Part shown: positions 10,194 to 22,836 of the stretch, in pieces | Numbering within the stretch: the first letter of the stretch is position 1 | Layout of the letters: each line of letters starts with the position of its first letter | Source of the DNA: Malania oleifera | Taxonomy: Eukaryota; Streptophyta; Magnoliopsida; Santalales; Ximeniaceae | Direction: 5' to 3' | DNA: 64,000 nt | NCBI RefSeq assembly: GCF_029873635.1 | Contig: NC_080421.1 | Location: 2,294,001 to 2,358,000, forward strand | The notes under the pieces: model-generated | The model's database searches: none | What the model was told of the DNA's origin: nothing | Seen by the model: only the letters and a program-made list of their open reading frames with translations | Position numbers and translations under genes: made by a program

Positions 10194-13124
10194 TCACTTG
10201 ACTGGCTCAACTCTAACTCCACTGAATAAGTGTGGATATCTCTGGCGCATCTGATCCTCTAGTTCCCAAGAAGCCTCTTCAATGGCATGGTTGCGCCACA
10301 GAACTTTTACCAGTGGAATCTTTTTCGTGCGTAGCTCCTGTTCCTTCCAGTCAAGAATTTGCACTGGCACTTCCTCATAAACTAAAGTATCGCCCAATTC
10401 CAGTGTTTCATATCTAATCACATGGGAGGGGTCTGGGACGTATTTCCTCAACATAGAAACGTGGAATACGTCATGGATCCTAAATAGGACCGATGGTAAT
10501 GCCAAACGATAGGCAACTGGACCCACTCTCTCAAGAATCTCGAATGGTCCAATATACCTAGGGCTCAGCTTACCCTTCCTCCCGAACCTCATAACACCCT
10601 TCAGCGGTGCCACCTTCAGGAACACGTGATCTCCTGTGTCAAACTCCAATTCTCGCCGACGAGTATCAGCATAACTCTTCTGCCGGCTCTGCGCTGTCCT
10701 AATCCTGTCTCTGATGAGTCTGACTTTATCCTGAGTCTGCTGTATCAACTTTGGCCCCAATACCTGTCTCTCTCCAACCTCATCCCAGTACAACGGGGAT
10801 CGGCACCTCCTGCCATACAGTGCCTCATACGGTGCCATCCCAATGCTGGCCTGGTAGCTGTTGTTATACGCAAACTCAACCAGTGGCAAATACTGCATCC
10901 AACGACCTCCAAAATCCAGCACACATGCTCGTAGCATATCCTCCAAAATCTGTATCGTCCTCTCTGTCTGTCCATCTGTCTGAGGATGAAAAGCTGTGCT
11001 GAACGACAACTGAGAACCCATGGTCCCTTGCAGACTTTTCCAAAAACGAGATGTAAACCGTGGGTCTCTATCTGAAACTATGGACACTGGGACGCCGTGG
11101 AGTCTAACTATCTCTTGGATGTATAACTCAGCCAATCTGTCCATGGAGTAGCTAACTCTAATCGGCAAAAAGTGGGCAGTCTTCGTCAATCGATCCACCA
11201 CTACCCAAATAGCGTCCTGTCCATGCAATGCTGGCGGTAATCCTGAGACGAAATCCATCGCTATATGCTCCCACTTCCACTCAGGAATGTGGAGTGGCTG
11301 CAACGATCCCGCCGGTCTCTGATGCTCAGCCTTCACTTGCTGGCACGTCAAACACTGACCCACAAACTGAGCTATCTCCCTTTTCATGTTGCTCCACCAG
11401 AAGGACTCTCGGAGATCCCTGTACATTTTAGTGCTACCCGGATGTACAGTATATAGGGATCGATGTGCTTCCTCCAGAATGACTTTCTTGATCTCAGGAT
11501 CGGCAGGAACACATAACCTGGTATGGAACCTCAGGGCTCCATCATCTGAAATGCTGAACTCTAATTCCTGACCATCCTGTACCTTTCCCATAAGCTCTAC
11601 CAGTTCTGCATCATTCCTCTGAGCTGCTTTAATCCTCTCCTATAGAGTCGGCTGCAAAACCAAGTCAGCAATGAACACCTGGTGATCACCCTCTACCAGC
11701 TCCACACCAAGCCTCTCCAAATCCATCTGAATCGGATGCTGAATCTCCCTTGCAGATACAGATGATTCCACTGATTTCCGACTCAAAGCATCAGCAACCA
11801 CATTAGCCTTTCCTGGGTGGTAGCTAATAGTGCAGTCGTAATCCTTTATTAGCTCCAACCATCTCCTCTGCCTCATATTCAATTCCTTCTGCGTGAAGAA
11901 ATACTTTAAACTCTTATGGTCAGTAAATATCTCACACCTACCCCCATATAGATAGTGCCTCCAAATCTTCAGCGCGTAAACAATCGCCGCCAACTCCAGA
12001 TCGTGGGTAGGGTAGTTCTTCTCATATTCTTTCAACTGTCATGAGGCATAGGCTATCACTCTCCCCTGCTGCATCAACACGCATCCGAGCCCTTTATGGA
12101 ACGCATCGCTGTAAATTACGAACCCCTCTTCTCCTGAAGGAATCGTCAACACAGGCGCAGTGATGAGTCGCTGCTTCAACTCTTGGAAGCTCTGCTCACA
12201 TTCATCAGACTACTCAAACTTTGCTCCTTTCCTGGTCAATCTAGTCAATGGGCCCGACAATCGAGAAAAGCCCTCAACAAACCTGCGATAGTACCCAGCC
12301 AATCCTAGGAAACTCCTGATCTCGTGCACGTTCTTTGGTCGTACCCAGTCAACTACCGCCTCAATCTTACTCGGATCAACAGAAATACCACCCTTGGATA
12401 CAACGTGTCCAAGGAAGGTAACCTGTTCCAGCCAGAACTCACACTTCTTGAGTTTTGCATATAGCTTCTTCTCTCGCAGCACCTGCAACACTATACTCAA
12501 ATGCTCCTCATGCTCCTCTGCACTCTTCGAATATACCAGTATATCATCAATAAATACTACCACAAACTGATCCAAATACTGGTGAAAAACCCTGTTCATA
12601 AGATCCATAAACACCGCAGGAGCATTTGTCAACCCAAATGGCATAACTAGAAATTCATAGTGACCATACCGTGTTCTAAATGCCGTCTTCAGAACATCTT
12701 CCGCCCTGACTTTCACCTGATGGTACCCGGAGCGTAAATCTATCTTCGAAAAGATCTGTGTCCCCTGTAACTGGTCAAACAAATCATCAATACGCGGGAG
12801 CGGGTATTTATTCTTGATAGTTACTTTATTTATTTCTCGATAGTCGATGCACAATCTCATCGAGCCATCCTTCTTCCTCACAAACAAAACTGGTGCTCCC
12901 CAGGGTGACACACTGGGCCGAATGAACCCCTTATCTAACAGCTCCTGCAACTGCTCTTTCAATTCTTTTAGCTCTGCCGGTGCCATTCTATACGGCGCCT
13001 TCGAAATCGGTGTTGTCCCCGGAACCAGATCAATAACAAACTCTACCTCACGATCAGGAGGTAGTCCCGGCAAATCCTCTGGAAATACATCAGGGAAATC
13101 TCTCACCACTGGGATATCCTCCAC
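10194..13124 (-). mobile_element. Ty3 pol region: reverse transcriptase, RNase H, integrase, chromodomain
   Basis: Fossil coding region. Reverse transcriptase lies at roughly 12.2-13.1 kb ([22 protein letters not shown] with the catalytic DD pair). RNase H follows at about 11.6-12.0 kb ([11 protein letters not shown], then [16 protein letters not shown] at the RNase H end). Integrase is at about 10.2-11.6 kb, with an HHCC-type N-terminus (CLTCQQVK), a DD35E core (AMDFVSGLP, VSDRDPRFTS, HPQTDGQTER) and a chromodomain-like tail (VLWRNH, EASWELE). The order is typical of Ty3/gypsy and the tail of chromoviruses. The region is broken. Confidence 0.93.
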
Positions 13125-13139
13125 CCTCAGTTCGCCTTC

Positions 13140-14684
13140 TCATACAGTCTTCACATAGGCTAAATATCCCTGACAACCTTCTGATAGCAATCTACACGCC
13201 TGGATAGCCGATAATAACTGAGGTGGGGTGCGCACATGTGATCCCACAAATCTGTACTCCTGTCCCTCTGGAGGTCTAAACACTACCACTCTCTGACGGC
13301 AATCAATGCTAGCATAGTGGGCAGCTAGCCAATCCATGCCCAAGATCACCTCAAACCCATGCATGTCTAAAATCACCAAATTAGCTAACAAATACCTTCC
13401 TTGAATATCCACTGGACAGTCCCTGAGTACCTTCCTACATACCCCTACGGTTCCAGTTGGCGTAGCAACAGACAAACTAATTTCTAACTGCTGAGGCTCA
13501 AACCCACACAATTTAACATAATCCCAGGCGATAAATGAATGCGTCGCCCCAGAATCAAACAAAACAGTAGCTTTAAATGACAGTATTGAAACAGTACCTG
13601 TCACCACATCTCCTGCCGCCTCAGCATCACCCGGTGTCAAAGCAAAAACTCTAGCTGGGGCCGTATTCCTCTGCTGGCCTCCTCGTGGTGCCTGGTAACC
13701 TCCTCGTGCAGGTCTAGGAACAGTACCAATCTGTGTCGGACACTCCCTCATCATATGTCCCGGCTCCCCGCACCTGTAGCAGACACCTCGCCCAGCACGA
13801 CACTCTCCCAGGTGTTTCTTCCCGCAAGATGGGCAAGCGGGAGATGGCTGTGCACCCTGGAAACCGCGATTCCCGGTCTTCTGTCTTCGGTCCCTATAAT
13901 AGCCACCTCTCTTCCACGCGGCACGGTCGGCTCCCTGCTGGAAATCAGAAGGTATGGATCTCTTCTTCTGCCTCTGCTCCTCAGCCTCCAATCGCTCTCC
14001 AGTCTCTGCTATAGTGGCTCTATCCACTAGTTCAGTAAAATCCTGCAACTTCAGAATCGATACCTGCTTATAAATTTCTCTCCTCAAACCTCTTTCAAAC
14101 TGTCGTACCTTCTTCACCTCATCTGGAATAATGTACGGGGCGAAGCGAGATAGTTCGATGAACCTCGCCGCGTATTGCTGTACTGACAGCTGTCCCTGCT
14201 TCAGATTCAGGAACTCCGTAATCTTAGCCTCCCTAGAAGAGGCTGGAAAATACCTGTCGAAGAATATCTCTCTAAATCTCCCCCAAGTCATCTCTACAGG
14301 TATAGTCCTCTGCTGCTCTAACAATCTCACTGCTGACCACCATCTCTCGGCCTCTCCAGTCAATCTGTAGGTGGCGAACAGCACCTTCTGCTCCTCTGAA
14401 CACTGCAGCACTGCAAAAATTTTCTCCATCTCCTGCACCCAATTCTCAGCGACTGCAGGATCCGTTCCCCCTGAGAAAGCTGGAGGATTCATCTTTATGA
14501 ACTTCTCGATCGTACAACCGTGGCCTACAGACGGACCACCTTGTTCTCTCGAACTCCTGGCAATTTCTGCCATAACCTGCTGTGCTACGCTGCGTAAGAC
14601 TGCATCTGAATCACTACCCGCAGCGCCTGAGGGTCCAGCGCCCTCACTCCCACTAGCGTGGGCACTATTTCCACCGTGGTCCAT
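13140..14684 (-). mobile_element. Ty3 gag and protease region
   Basis: A fossil frame of about 514 residues. The gag core ([36 protein letters not shown]) is followed by a CCHC zinc knuckle ([14 protein letters not shown]) and an aspartic protease ([11 protein letters not shown] active site; VILGMDWL). Gag and protease being joined in one frame is normal for this family. It starts about 320 bases downstream of the 5' LTR in the element's sense. Confidence 0.93.
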
Positions 14685-14988
14685 CCTGAAAAGAAGAAAT
14701 AACTTAACTCAAAACCTCTTTTCCTACGTGTATCCCCCAACTCATATAGTATATTCTCCTAATTAACTTCTCACTCCTAATCTCAATTCAAGGTTCAATC
14801 CTGCAACCTAGATACCCGACCCGACGATAGTTTACAATGAATTTCCTGAAATCGTCACCCCAGGAAAATCATACAAACCACCACGGAAGTCCTGCATCTA
14901 GACAACAAAACCAGACCTCAAATCCTTTTATCCTATACTCTGGTATTATTACTGCTGCACTCTAGAGTCTACAGAACCTAGTATCCTA

Positions 14989-15001
14989 GGCTCTGATACC
15001 A
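14989..15001 (-). promoter_or_regulatory. Primer binding site, initiator tRNA-Met type
   Basis: The minus strand reads TGGTATCAGAGCC two bases from the 5' LTR, complementary to the 3' end of plant initiator methionine tRNA. This fixes the element's orientation. Confidence 0.92.
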
Positions 15002-15003
15002 AA

Positions 15004-17253
15004 TGTAACGTCCCTCAATTTCTTAACATAAAATATCACATACTAAATAAAATGGTCAACCCGAACCCGTGGGTAGCGGGGACACCTGTCATACACAGCG
15101 GAAAACCTAGCAGCAGTACACATAAAATCTCAAACATCCAGTCATAAAATATAATACCAGAGCATTCTATACATCCTCACATACATCAAAATATCTCTAG
15201 GGTCAAACACAAAATAATTCTAACCCTAGTACAAAATCTTACCCTCCTCACGGGATAATCTCACTAATCTCAACGGCGGCCTTGACCCGCCGGTCTCTCA
15301 GGGACTCCTGAAAAATGTAATAATATTGGGGGTGAGACACTTCTCAGTAAGGGAAAATAAACTAAATGCATTTATACGTATATAGTACATTTCATAATTC
15401 CATAAACATCATCATATCGTACTGGTTAAACATATATTTTCACATCTGTTAATAATTCATATCATACATAAAATCATTTGTTATAACTGTAGTACTAAAA
15501 ATAAACACAGGATGAATAGCTAGCTAGTGTCATGTATTACCCCCCATGACGGGTTGTGCAGCCCGAAGGCGGGACCCGACAATGGCTGGCCGACCACTGC
15601 CGAATCAAATATGTCTGTAAGTACGATGAGCCCGCCACACCCTGGTCCGGACTGCCAGGTGGACGTCCACACTCTACTGAAAGCCACATCGACTATCCAT
15701 CTCCCATCCCCTCGTGGGACGGTAGCACTAATAAGGCCTCGTGCCAAAATGAACCCATAGCTACGGTACCGAGCTCCTGGTCTGAACTAAACTAACATCC
15801 TGGTTGTGAAAACATATAATACATGATCATACGTAACATCATTACGGCCTCGTGCCGAAAACATAGATACGGCCTCGCGCCGAAATCATAAATATGGCCT
15901 CGCGCCAAAATCATAGTAAATATGGCCTCGCGCCAATAATATAAATACGGCCTCGTGCCGATAACATAAATACGGCCTCGTGCCGATAACACAAATACAT
16001 GGCCTCGCACCAATAACATAAATACGGCCTCGTGCCAATAACATAAATATATGGCCTCGCGCCAAAATTGTTTCAGGTATATATATACTGAAAATACATC
16101 ATTTATCATATAATCATCAAAGCCATCACAACATAATTCATCTTTTCATAATACCTGAAAACATGTTTTGCTCGTAAAATCTTTTACATCATAATACATT
16201 CAAATAAAATAATATTCATGCCACACATATGCTGTTAAAAGTCATACTTCATATTCTAAAATCGTGAATTCCTTACATCTCATACATATATATACATTTT
16301 AATCATCATAGCAGTATTTTCCCAATCGTACATTTCATTCGTAATACGCAATATAACATATGCTTTTCTGAAAATAAATTTACTCATAATCAATAATAAT
16401 TTGCATGGAAAATTACTGTTTTAGTTTATTCCCTTACCTGACTATTAAGAACTTCCTTAGGACCCAAAATTTCACGCCCTTGGCGCCCGAAATTTAATTC
16501 CTGCAATTTACATTTTTCCCCAAATTAATTAATCTATTTCTCCAAAATAATACTCATCTAGCCTTCCTTAGGCTCCATATACCTCAAATTAATATTTAAA
16601 CTATTATTTAATATCCCTACTTAATTTTTCAAATTTTGCCTGCGGGTCCCAAAATTATACCCGCGGCGCTCACCCGAACCCTAAATTTCAGAAATCTTAC
16701 TTCAGCCTCAGATGCTTAATATTTTAGCATTTTTAAATTAATGCTAATTAATTAAAAATAAGCCCCTTAATAATCACCGCACCCCAAATTTGGAGTTTTG
16801 GCCCGACACCTCCACGAGAATTCCGTCCCACTAGGACTTGTAGAGAATCATCCCTAGATTCTCGTGGTGGTGTCCGTTCGTCAATTGGGCTTATATTTTG
16901 CAAGAAATTAAAGAAAAAGGGGAAAATGGCTTACCCCAAGGAATATGCTTATGCCGCTCCTATCACCGATCTGCTTCAGTAGAAACGACGGCAGCAGCGA
17001 ATGGAGTCCAGTGGTATCTTCGGATTTTCGATCGGGCGAAAATCCGTCACGAAATCGAGGAGAGAGAGAGAGAGAGAACGTGAGGAGAGAGAGAGAGAGT
17101 GAGCTGCGTTGCAGCAACAGAGAAAAAAAAAATAAAGAAGAAGAAGAAGAAGAAGATGATGATGATGTGGGGATGGGATGATGATGATGTGGGGATGGAA
17201 TGTTTAAATAAAACATTTCATCCTGAAGCTTTCTGAAGCTTCAGGATGTTACT

Positions 17254-17296
<43 letters not shown>

Positions 17297-17514
17297 TATT
17301 TAATTAATATTAATAATAATATATTTTATTAATAAAATAAAAATAAATTTTAATTAATTAATTTTTTTTTTCTTTTTTTTTTTTTAAAAAAAAATCTGTT
17401 TAATTAATTAATTAATAATTAATATTTTATTTTTTTTATTTTATTTTATTTTATTTTTTTTTTTTTTGAAATCATTCTATTAATCTTTTATATCTCTTTT
17501 TGGGGGTTTTTACA
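15004..17514 (-). repeat. 5' LTR of the Tekay-like element
   Basis: 2511 bases, almost identical to 7406-9939, with the same conserved block (15540-15579), minisatellite (15843-16070) and microsatellites. Confidence 0.95.
15843..16070. repeat. Minisatellite of nine GGCCTCGYGCC units (right LTR)
   Basis: Copy of the array at 8274-8501, with the same unit number and order as far as I can read. Confidence 0.9.
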
Positions 17515-17519
17515 CGGCG
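17515..17519. repeat. Target site duplication CGGCG (right)
   Basis: Matches 7401-7405 and directly follows the terminal TTTTTACA of the right LTR. Confidence 0.93.
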
Positions 17520-17640
17520 CGACACATCTCCCTGTACAACCAGGCCAACGTGGTAGAGCCCCAACTGTACGAGTGACACGCTCCGAAGTCCTTAAGGAGT
17601 GGAAGGAATATCATATGCGCATAACTGTCGAAAACATCAG
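17515..17640 (-). pseudogene. Plant mobile domain pseudogene, 5' part
   Basis: The minus strand reads FLPLLKDFG followed by SWGSTTLAWLYREMCRA, a diagnostic plant mobile domain stretch. The same codon phase continues across the target duplication into 7400-7300, so the retroelement split one exon. A possible splice acceptor lies just upstream (about 17626). The usual N-terminal part of the domain is not visible beyond 17640, so the 5' exons are lost, diverged or further away. Confidence 0.8.
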
Positions 17641-18530
17641 AAAAGATCACCTCACAAATCAAACACAACAAGTGAGCTCGTGCGTGACATGCTATCGTCT
17701 TAAAATTTGTGCTTCAAGTGTAAGATAAGAATGAAATTAATCAAATAAAAATATCAATAAAGAATGAAAATATTGACTTTGTACTCTTTTGTAATCCTAA
17801 TTATGCACGATACACTTACTATTACATCGACCCTACTATCAAAAGGACAAAAAATGATATCATTGGTCATATATTTTTTTCATTTATTTCACTATGAAAT
17901 CATCCTATTTTCACATTGGAAATAAACCGGGTAAATGATAATATTAAGTGTAAAAGACATTCAACTCATTGAAGATTTAATAAAAAATAAAAATAAAATT
18001 TCCTAGATATTTCAAAAGTTTCATCAACCTCTTCTAAAATTTCAAAGATCATCCCTAAAATTTGTCAAAAAAAAAAAAAACACACACACACATACAATTT
18101 TTTTTATTTATATTTTATCAAATTTCAAGGAAGATTTATGATTCAAAAACTCAAGCACATTTCTAAAATTTTGAAATTTCAAGAAAAATCAATACCTTTT
18201 TTACCAAATCTAGACAACAGTGCCCTTTGCCCTAATAGTAAATAGTTAAAATAAATGTTATTTTATGTAATTTACTGCAACATCAAAATTAAAAAATTAA
18301 ATTCAACAAGTAAATATAAATATATTACTTTATTTTATGTATTCATCAGTTTCAGAAGAAGCAAATGAGGATCCCGCACAGACATACAATTAAACAGCAA
18401 TATCTGTACAAATTATTCAACACATTTAGTTCAGCACCACCCAGAATTAAATGGAACTTGGGAAATAGAAGACCAACAAAACAGAACTATCCATTTTGTA
18501 AAATTACACTGGAACTTTGAGAAGAAGTAA
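17641..18530. other. AT-rich spacer
   Basis: No gene or element recognised, apart from short A and CA runs near 18068-18092. Confidence 0.5.
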
Positions 18531-18767
18531 GAACCTGTTCTGTTCTGGAAAATAGTTTTTATTTTTCACTTCTAGTTTTCTAAAAATGGAATCACTAAAA
18601 TGTCATATTGTTTTCCAGTTTTCCAAAATTTGGAAACATCTTTTTGTTGTTTTTCTAGCTTTCCTATTTGAAAATTGGAAAACAAGGTGTCATTTTTGTA
18701 ATTATTTAGAAACTTGGAAATGGAAAAAAAAAAATTTATTTTCAAGAACTAAACAGGCCCTAAGTGT
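18531..18767. mobile_element. Possible foldback MITE
   Basis: The left end 'acctgttctgttctggaaaata' pairs, with mismatches, with the reverse complement of the right end 'ttcaagaactaaacaggccc'. The interior is rich in GGAAA/TTTCC words and has no coding capacity. The superfamily is unclear, perhaps hAT-like from the CCTGTTT end, and no clear target duplication is seen. Confidence 0.45.
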
Positions 18768-19377
18768 ACAGTAATACCAAGTTCTACAGTTCATTATGCA
18801 CACAAAATATATACACATACTAACAGAGACACAAACATACATGGCATGGGTAACTGATTTGTGAAGAAAACTCAGGTTTATAAATATAGATATATTGATG
18901 GATCTTATGATACTTCATTGCTTTCACTAAAACTGCACGTTAATGAAATTGTTAATTAAAAAAACTATCGAATTTTAATGGGTCAATATTCTCTTTTGCA
19001 AAGTTATCAAGAGCAATAAGCAGGCCAGGCAAGCAAAATATGAAAATAAAATTATAAAATTATAAAATTATAAAATTTTAAATCAATTAAAACTAGCATT
19101 CCTCTAGATGCAGCAATGAACCCAAATAATCCAAACGAAACTATGAAACGAATCCAACTCAAAACAAAAAATTTCTCAGTAAGTAAAATAATAAATTCAT
19201 GTTTTTGCTAAATAAAAAAAACCCTACCCTATCTTCTCCCTTAAATAGCCTCGGCTTCACCCAAACGGTCACCTGCCACCTCAAACGGTAACCTGCCACC
19301 TCGAACGGTCCTCTCTGTAACCTCTTTCTCCTCTGTGATAGTCTTCTGAGAGTTCGAGAAGGTTTTGAGCAAACGAA

Positions 19378-19680
19378 GCAAATCTCGTAGGATAGTCCTG
19401 CGAGATTTACCACGTGTCACAACGCGAATGGATTTCAGGCGCAAATCTCGCAACTTGATCCTGTGAGATTTGCCCCATGCGTCACCTTCCTGCTGGGTGC
19501 ACTCTTCAAATCTCGCAGCTTCAAGCTGCGAGATTTGGTCCAGCGTCGCCACACGTCACCTTCCCGCTGCTTCTCTCGTTGCCATGCGTCGAAGGCATTA
19601 TTTTGGGAAAATTTTTCCCAATCAGAGTGTTATTTTATATTTTATTTATATTTAATAATAAAACGGAAAAAAACTCATAG
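19378..19680 (+). repeat. Dispersed repeat with three 29-base hairpins, copy 2
   Basis: Three 29-base inverted repeats at 19380-19408, 19443-19471 and 19508-19536 are spaced 63 and 65 bases apart. The third is perfect: AAATCTCGCAGCTT, one C, AAGCTGCGAGATTT. The downstream part (from about 19537) matches 4285-4560 in inverted orientation. This is probably a non-autonomous transposon family. Confidence 0.65.
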
Positions 19681-19797
19681 AAATTGTGTCTTTATTTCTT
19701 TGTTGTACTTGTGCCCATCTCGCATGTCAAATATTTTTTTATATATCAACTCAATTAAATTAAATGATTATAACTAATTTAAATGCATATAATTTGT

Positions 19798-19855
19798 GCG
19801 GGTGTGTGTGTGCGCATGCACACATGTGTGTGTGTGTATATATATATATATATAA
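19798..19855. repeat. (TG)n(TA)n microsatellite
   Basis: A compound TG then TA run with a short 'gcgcatgcac' interruption. Confidence 0.85.
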
Positions 19856-19873
19856 ATTGAAGAATTGAAAGTG

Positions 19874-19975
19874 AAGAATTGAAATTATATAAATGAAATC
19901 AGGTGGACTGTAAGTGCGTCATAGTAGTGTTACATAAAAATGAATCAAGTCAATCCAATATCATTAAATTCTTAC
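19874..19975. repeat. ~100-base dispersed repeat, copy A
   Basis: 'tgaaattatat...tagtgttacataaaaatgaa...tcattaaattctta'. Near copies are at 21711-21760 (partial) and 21803-21888. The element type is unknown. Confidence 0.65.
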
Positions 19976-20078
19976 TTTTTGAGTAACCCAGAGCAAGTCC
20001 TGGATGCACCAGAGGGGAGACCAATACCCCACAGTTCCCACCCCAAGGCCTTGCCAGGAGGTGAATTAGGATTTAACA

Positions 20079-20215
20079 TTTTTTTTTTTTTTTTGTTGTA
20101 TTCAGTGTAAATTTACGAAGCATTTGATTTGCAATTGAAATTGAAAACAAAATCAAAATCGAGATGTACTAGAGTTGAAAATGAAAGGATAGATTTCTAT
20201 CTCTGGTTATATGTT
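20079..20215. repeat. poly-T plus 'attcagtgtaaatttacga' dispersed repeat, copy A
   Basis: Matches 22837-22967 in direct orientation: a poly-T run, then 'attcag', 'ttacga.gcatt.gattt', 'aaaatcaaaatc' and 'gaaaatgaaaggat'. Possibly the end of a non-autonomous element. Confidence 0.6.
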
Positions 20216-21802
20216 ATATATATAATGTTTATTTTTTTTACTCGTCAAAGACATCAAAACCAACAACACAAAATTTTTACATCTAAGAGTTTATTTTATA
20301 TATTTTTTTGCTACGAGTTTCATATAATTTTTTTCTTAAAAAATAGTGAAAAAAAAAAATTTCCCGAATAGAAATATTGGGTTATGAATTTATTTGTAAT
20401 ATGGATATCCTTTTCAACTTTTTTTTTTTCACATTTATATTAAATTAAACTACTTATAAAAGCATAAAGGACAAAATTTGATAGTCCTTAAGATGATAAA
20501 TGTTATGATACCAATTATATCCTCACCAACACATTCATTGATTTTTAAATTCTTCTTATGTCTTTTCAGTTCTACTCTTTGCAAACCGTCATCTTGGCTC
20601 TATCTCTTTCACTCCACTATTTGCAAACCATTGAAATTCATTACCCTTCAATTTCCAAACACTAACATTTACTCCGTATATTTTTTCCAATTTATGGACC
20701 ATCTTTATAAATGACAAATTTAATTACATCTTTCCCCCAACAATCATCTTCTCCTCCTTATTTATCTTTAAAAGCATAGAAGGTTGCAATGTTCTTCTTT
20801 CTAAATTGTGACTCTTCATTCTTATATGCAGCCATGACTCTCTGCTTGCGTGTGTGCGCCGGTGCTAAGTTGATTTAAAGGGAAAGCTCACTGCCATGAC
20901 CATCTGCATGCATGCCAATCTTCCATTGAAGTCATGCACGAAGTTGAAGAACAGGAAGATGGAGACTCTTAAATGATTCATAATAACATCATGCATGACA
21001 GATGTATGCTAGCTATAATCAGAGGAGATGTCATATCCAAACAAGATGGTGTGCCTTTGTGATAACTTTACCTAGCCCTTGAAAATTTGCTTTAGATGTT
21101 ATTTATTTTTTTGGATGCCTATGGAATGGCTTTGTTTTGGTTACTGCCTTCTTTACTTTAGCTTCCTTTACCATCATTCAATTACAATGTGTCTTTATCC
21201 ACCTTAAACGACTTCAATTAATTTCTTGACAAAAAATTAATTGATGTCGCCAATTACATGAGATTCTATTATAGCCTTACTGAATTCTATATAAATTCAC
21301 TTGACTAAACTAAAATTTGGCACTCAAAATTCTCCAAAATCAATGACTTAATTTCATCTAAAATGTTCTCTCTCTCGCTCTTTCGCGAAGTGTGATCGCT
21401 AAGCCTAATCACTCAAAAACAATCATTTTATATGCTGCACACAGGGTTTTGAATGGACTACAAAATAGCCCCAAAAATTTTTTCCAAGGGCGTTGCCCCC
21501 AGACCCCACGAGTACGGCTTGGGCTGCTTATGAACTAAGTCTTAGGATATAAATTTTTTATTAAAGAAAGGTCGGGTTATCATCCTAATTTAACGCAACT
21601 AGGCTTCACAAAAGCCCAACAATTCCTATATCATAAAAAAAAAAAATTTAATGCTTCTCTTAAAATTCAAAATGTTTATCAACATCGCCTAGTTTGAGCA
21701 CACTTGCTTCGTAGTAGTGTTACATAAAAAAAAACCAAGTCAATATAATATCATATGGTTTTAAATATCATAAAAATGAATCAAGTCAATCTAAAATGAA
21801 AA

Positions 21803-21888
21803 CTTGAAATTATATGAATGCATGTGATTCGTAGTATTGTTACCTAAAAATGAATTAAGTCAATCTAATATCATTAAATTCTTATTTA
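21803..21888. repeat. ~100-base dispersed repeat, copy C
   Basis: Direct copy of 19874-19975. A third partial copy lies just upstream at 21711-21760. Confidence 0.6.
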
Positions 21889-22298
21889 ACTAATTATTAA
21901 ATTAATTAATTTTGATTGAATTTTTTTATGAATGGAACTATCAGTTTCAGTTAAAAAAAAGCTTATAACTTATTTAAACTTTTTTAACTTAAATTCAAGG
22001 TTCAAATATTCTCGCACTCAAAGGCCCACAGGGCCTAATGGCCTAAGAATGTTAAGCCCAAGGACTGCTCTCGGAGCCGACAGCCCATGGATTGGCCTAG
22101 CTTAGTTTATAATTAAAAATTTAGAATGAGCCCAAGCCAGAAGAAGAGAGATTATAAACTTTAACAGTATCATTCTCAAAAATTACAAAAAATAAAATAA
22201 AATAACTAAAATTAAAATTTTAAATGAAAAATTAAAATATTAAAAACCTAATTAAATGCATGGTAATTATCATCTTTAACTTAAATTAGAGTTAACAC

Positions 22299-22361
<63 letters not shown>
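22299..22361. repeat. (TAA)n microsatellite
   Basis: About 20 uninterrupted TAA units. Confidence 0.92.
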
Positions 22362-22836
22362 GAGTAATAAATACACAAAAGAATAGATATTCAATAGTAT
22401 AAAGATTAGCTATAATTATTGTACTTATTTATTATATTTCTAGAATAGGTTTTTCTCAAGAAGAATCTTATTGCATGTGACAATTAAAAAATGTCAAAAA
22501 TACTTTTTTGAGTGACTTATATATTTTTATTTTACTATAAAATTTATGTATATTTTAAATTATATTTAAATTTTCATTAATTATTTTAAAATTTTTTATT
22601 AAAATTTATGTTCTGCAAAAAATAATTTTAGATATTAAAATATTGTTTCAAAATAGTTTAAAATCATAAAATTTAGTTCCCATAACAAATGAAAATTAAT
22701 AATAAGAAAAGAAGATTAACAATACAAAAAAAAAAAAAAAAAGTATTACCCTAATTCCTTACTTTTCAAATAAAAATAAATTTTAATTTTGGAAGGTATT
22801 ACTTATATTAAAGCAGCTAAAATCTTTTGTACATTC

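Larger units (their letters stand above)
7406..17514 (-). mobile_element. Young Ty3/gypsy chromovirus element, Tekay/Del-like
   Basis: A complete-length 10.1 kb fossil element with two near-identical LTRs (7406-9939 and 15004-17514), TG...CA ends, a 5-base target duplication CGGCG, an initiator tRNA-Met primer site and a polypurine tract. Coding order on the minus strand is gag, protease, reverse transcriptase, RNase H, integrase, then a C-terminal chromodomain-like segment, which places it in the chromoviruses, most like Tekay/Del. The coding region is broken in a few places (about three). The LTRs differ mainly by one indel of about 29 bases and by lengths of simple repeats, so the insertion is recent, probably well under a million years. 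It sits in an exon of the plant mobile domain pseudogene. Confidence 0.95.

Noticed and set aside
3094-11591. Link between the chromodomains of cpSRP43 and the chromodomain-like tail of the Ty3 integrase
   Set aside because: Both are ordinary for their families; being in one window is coincidence and no sequence transfer is visible.
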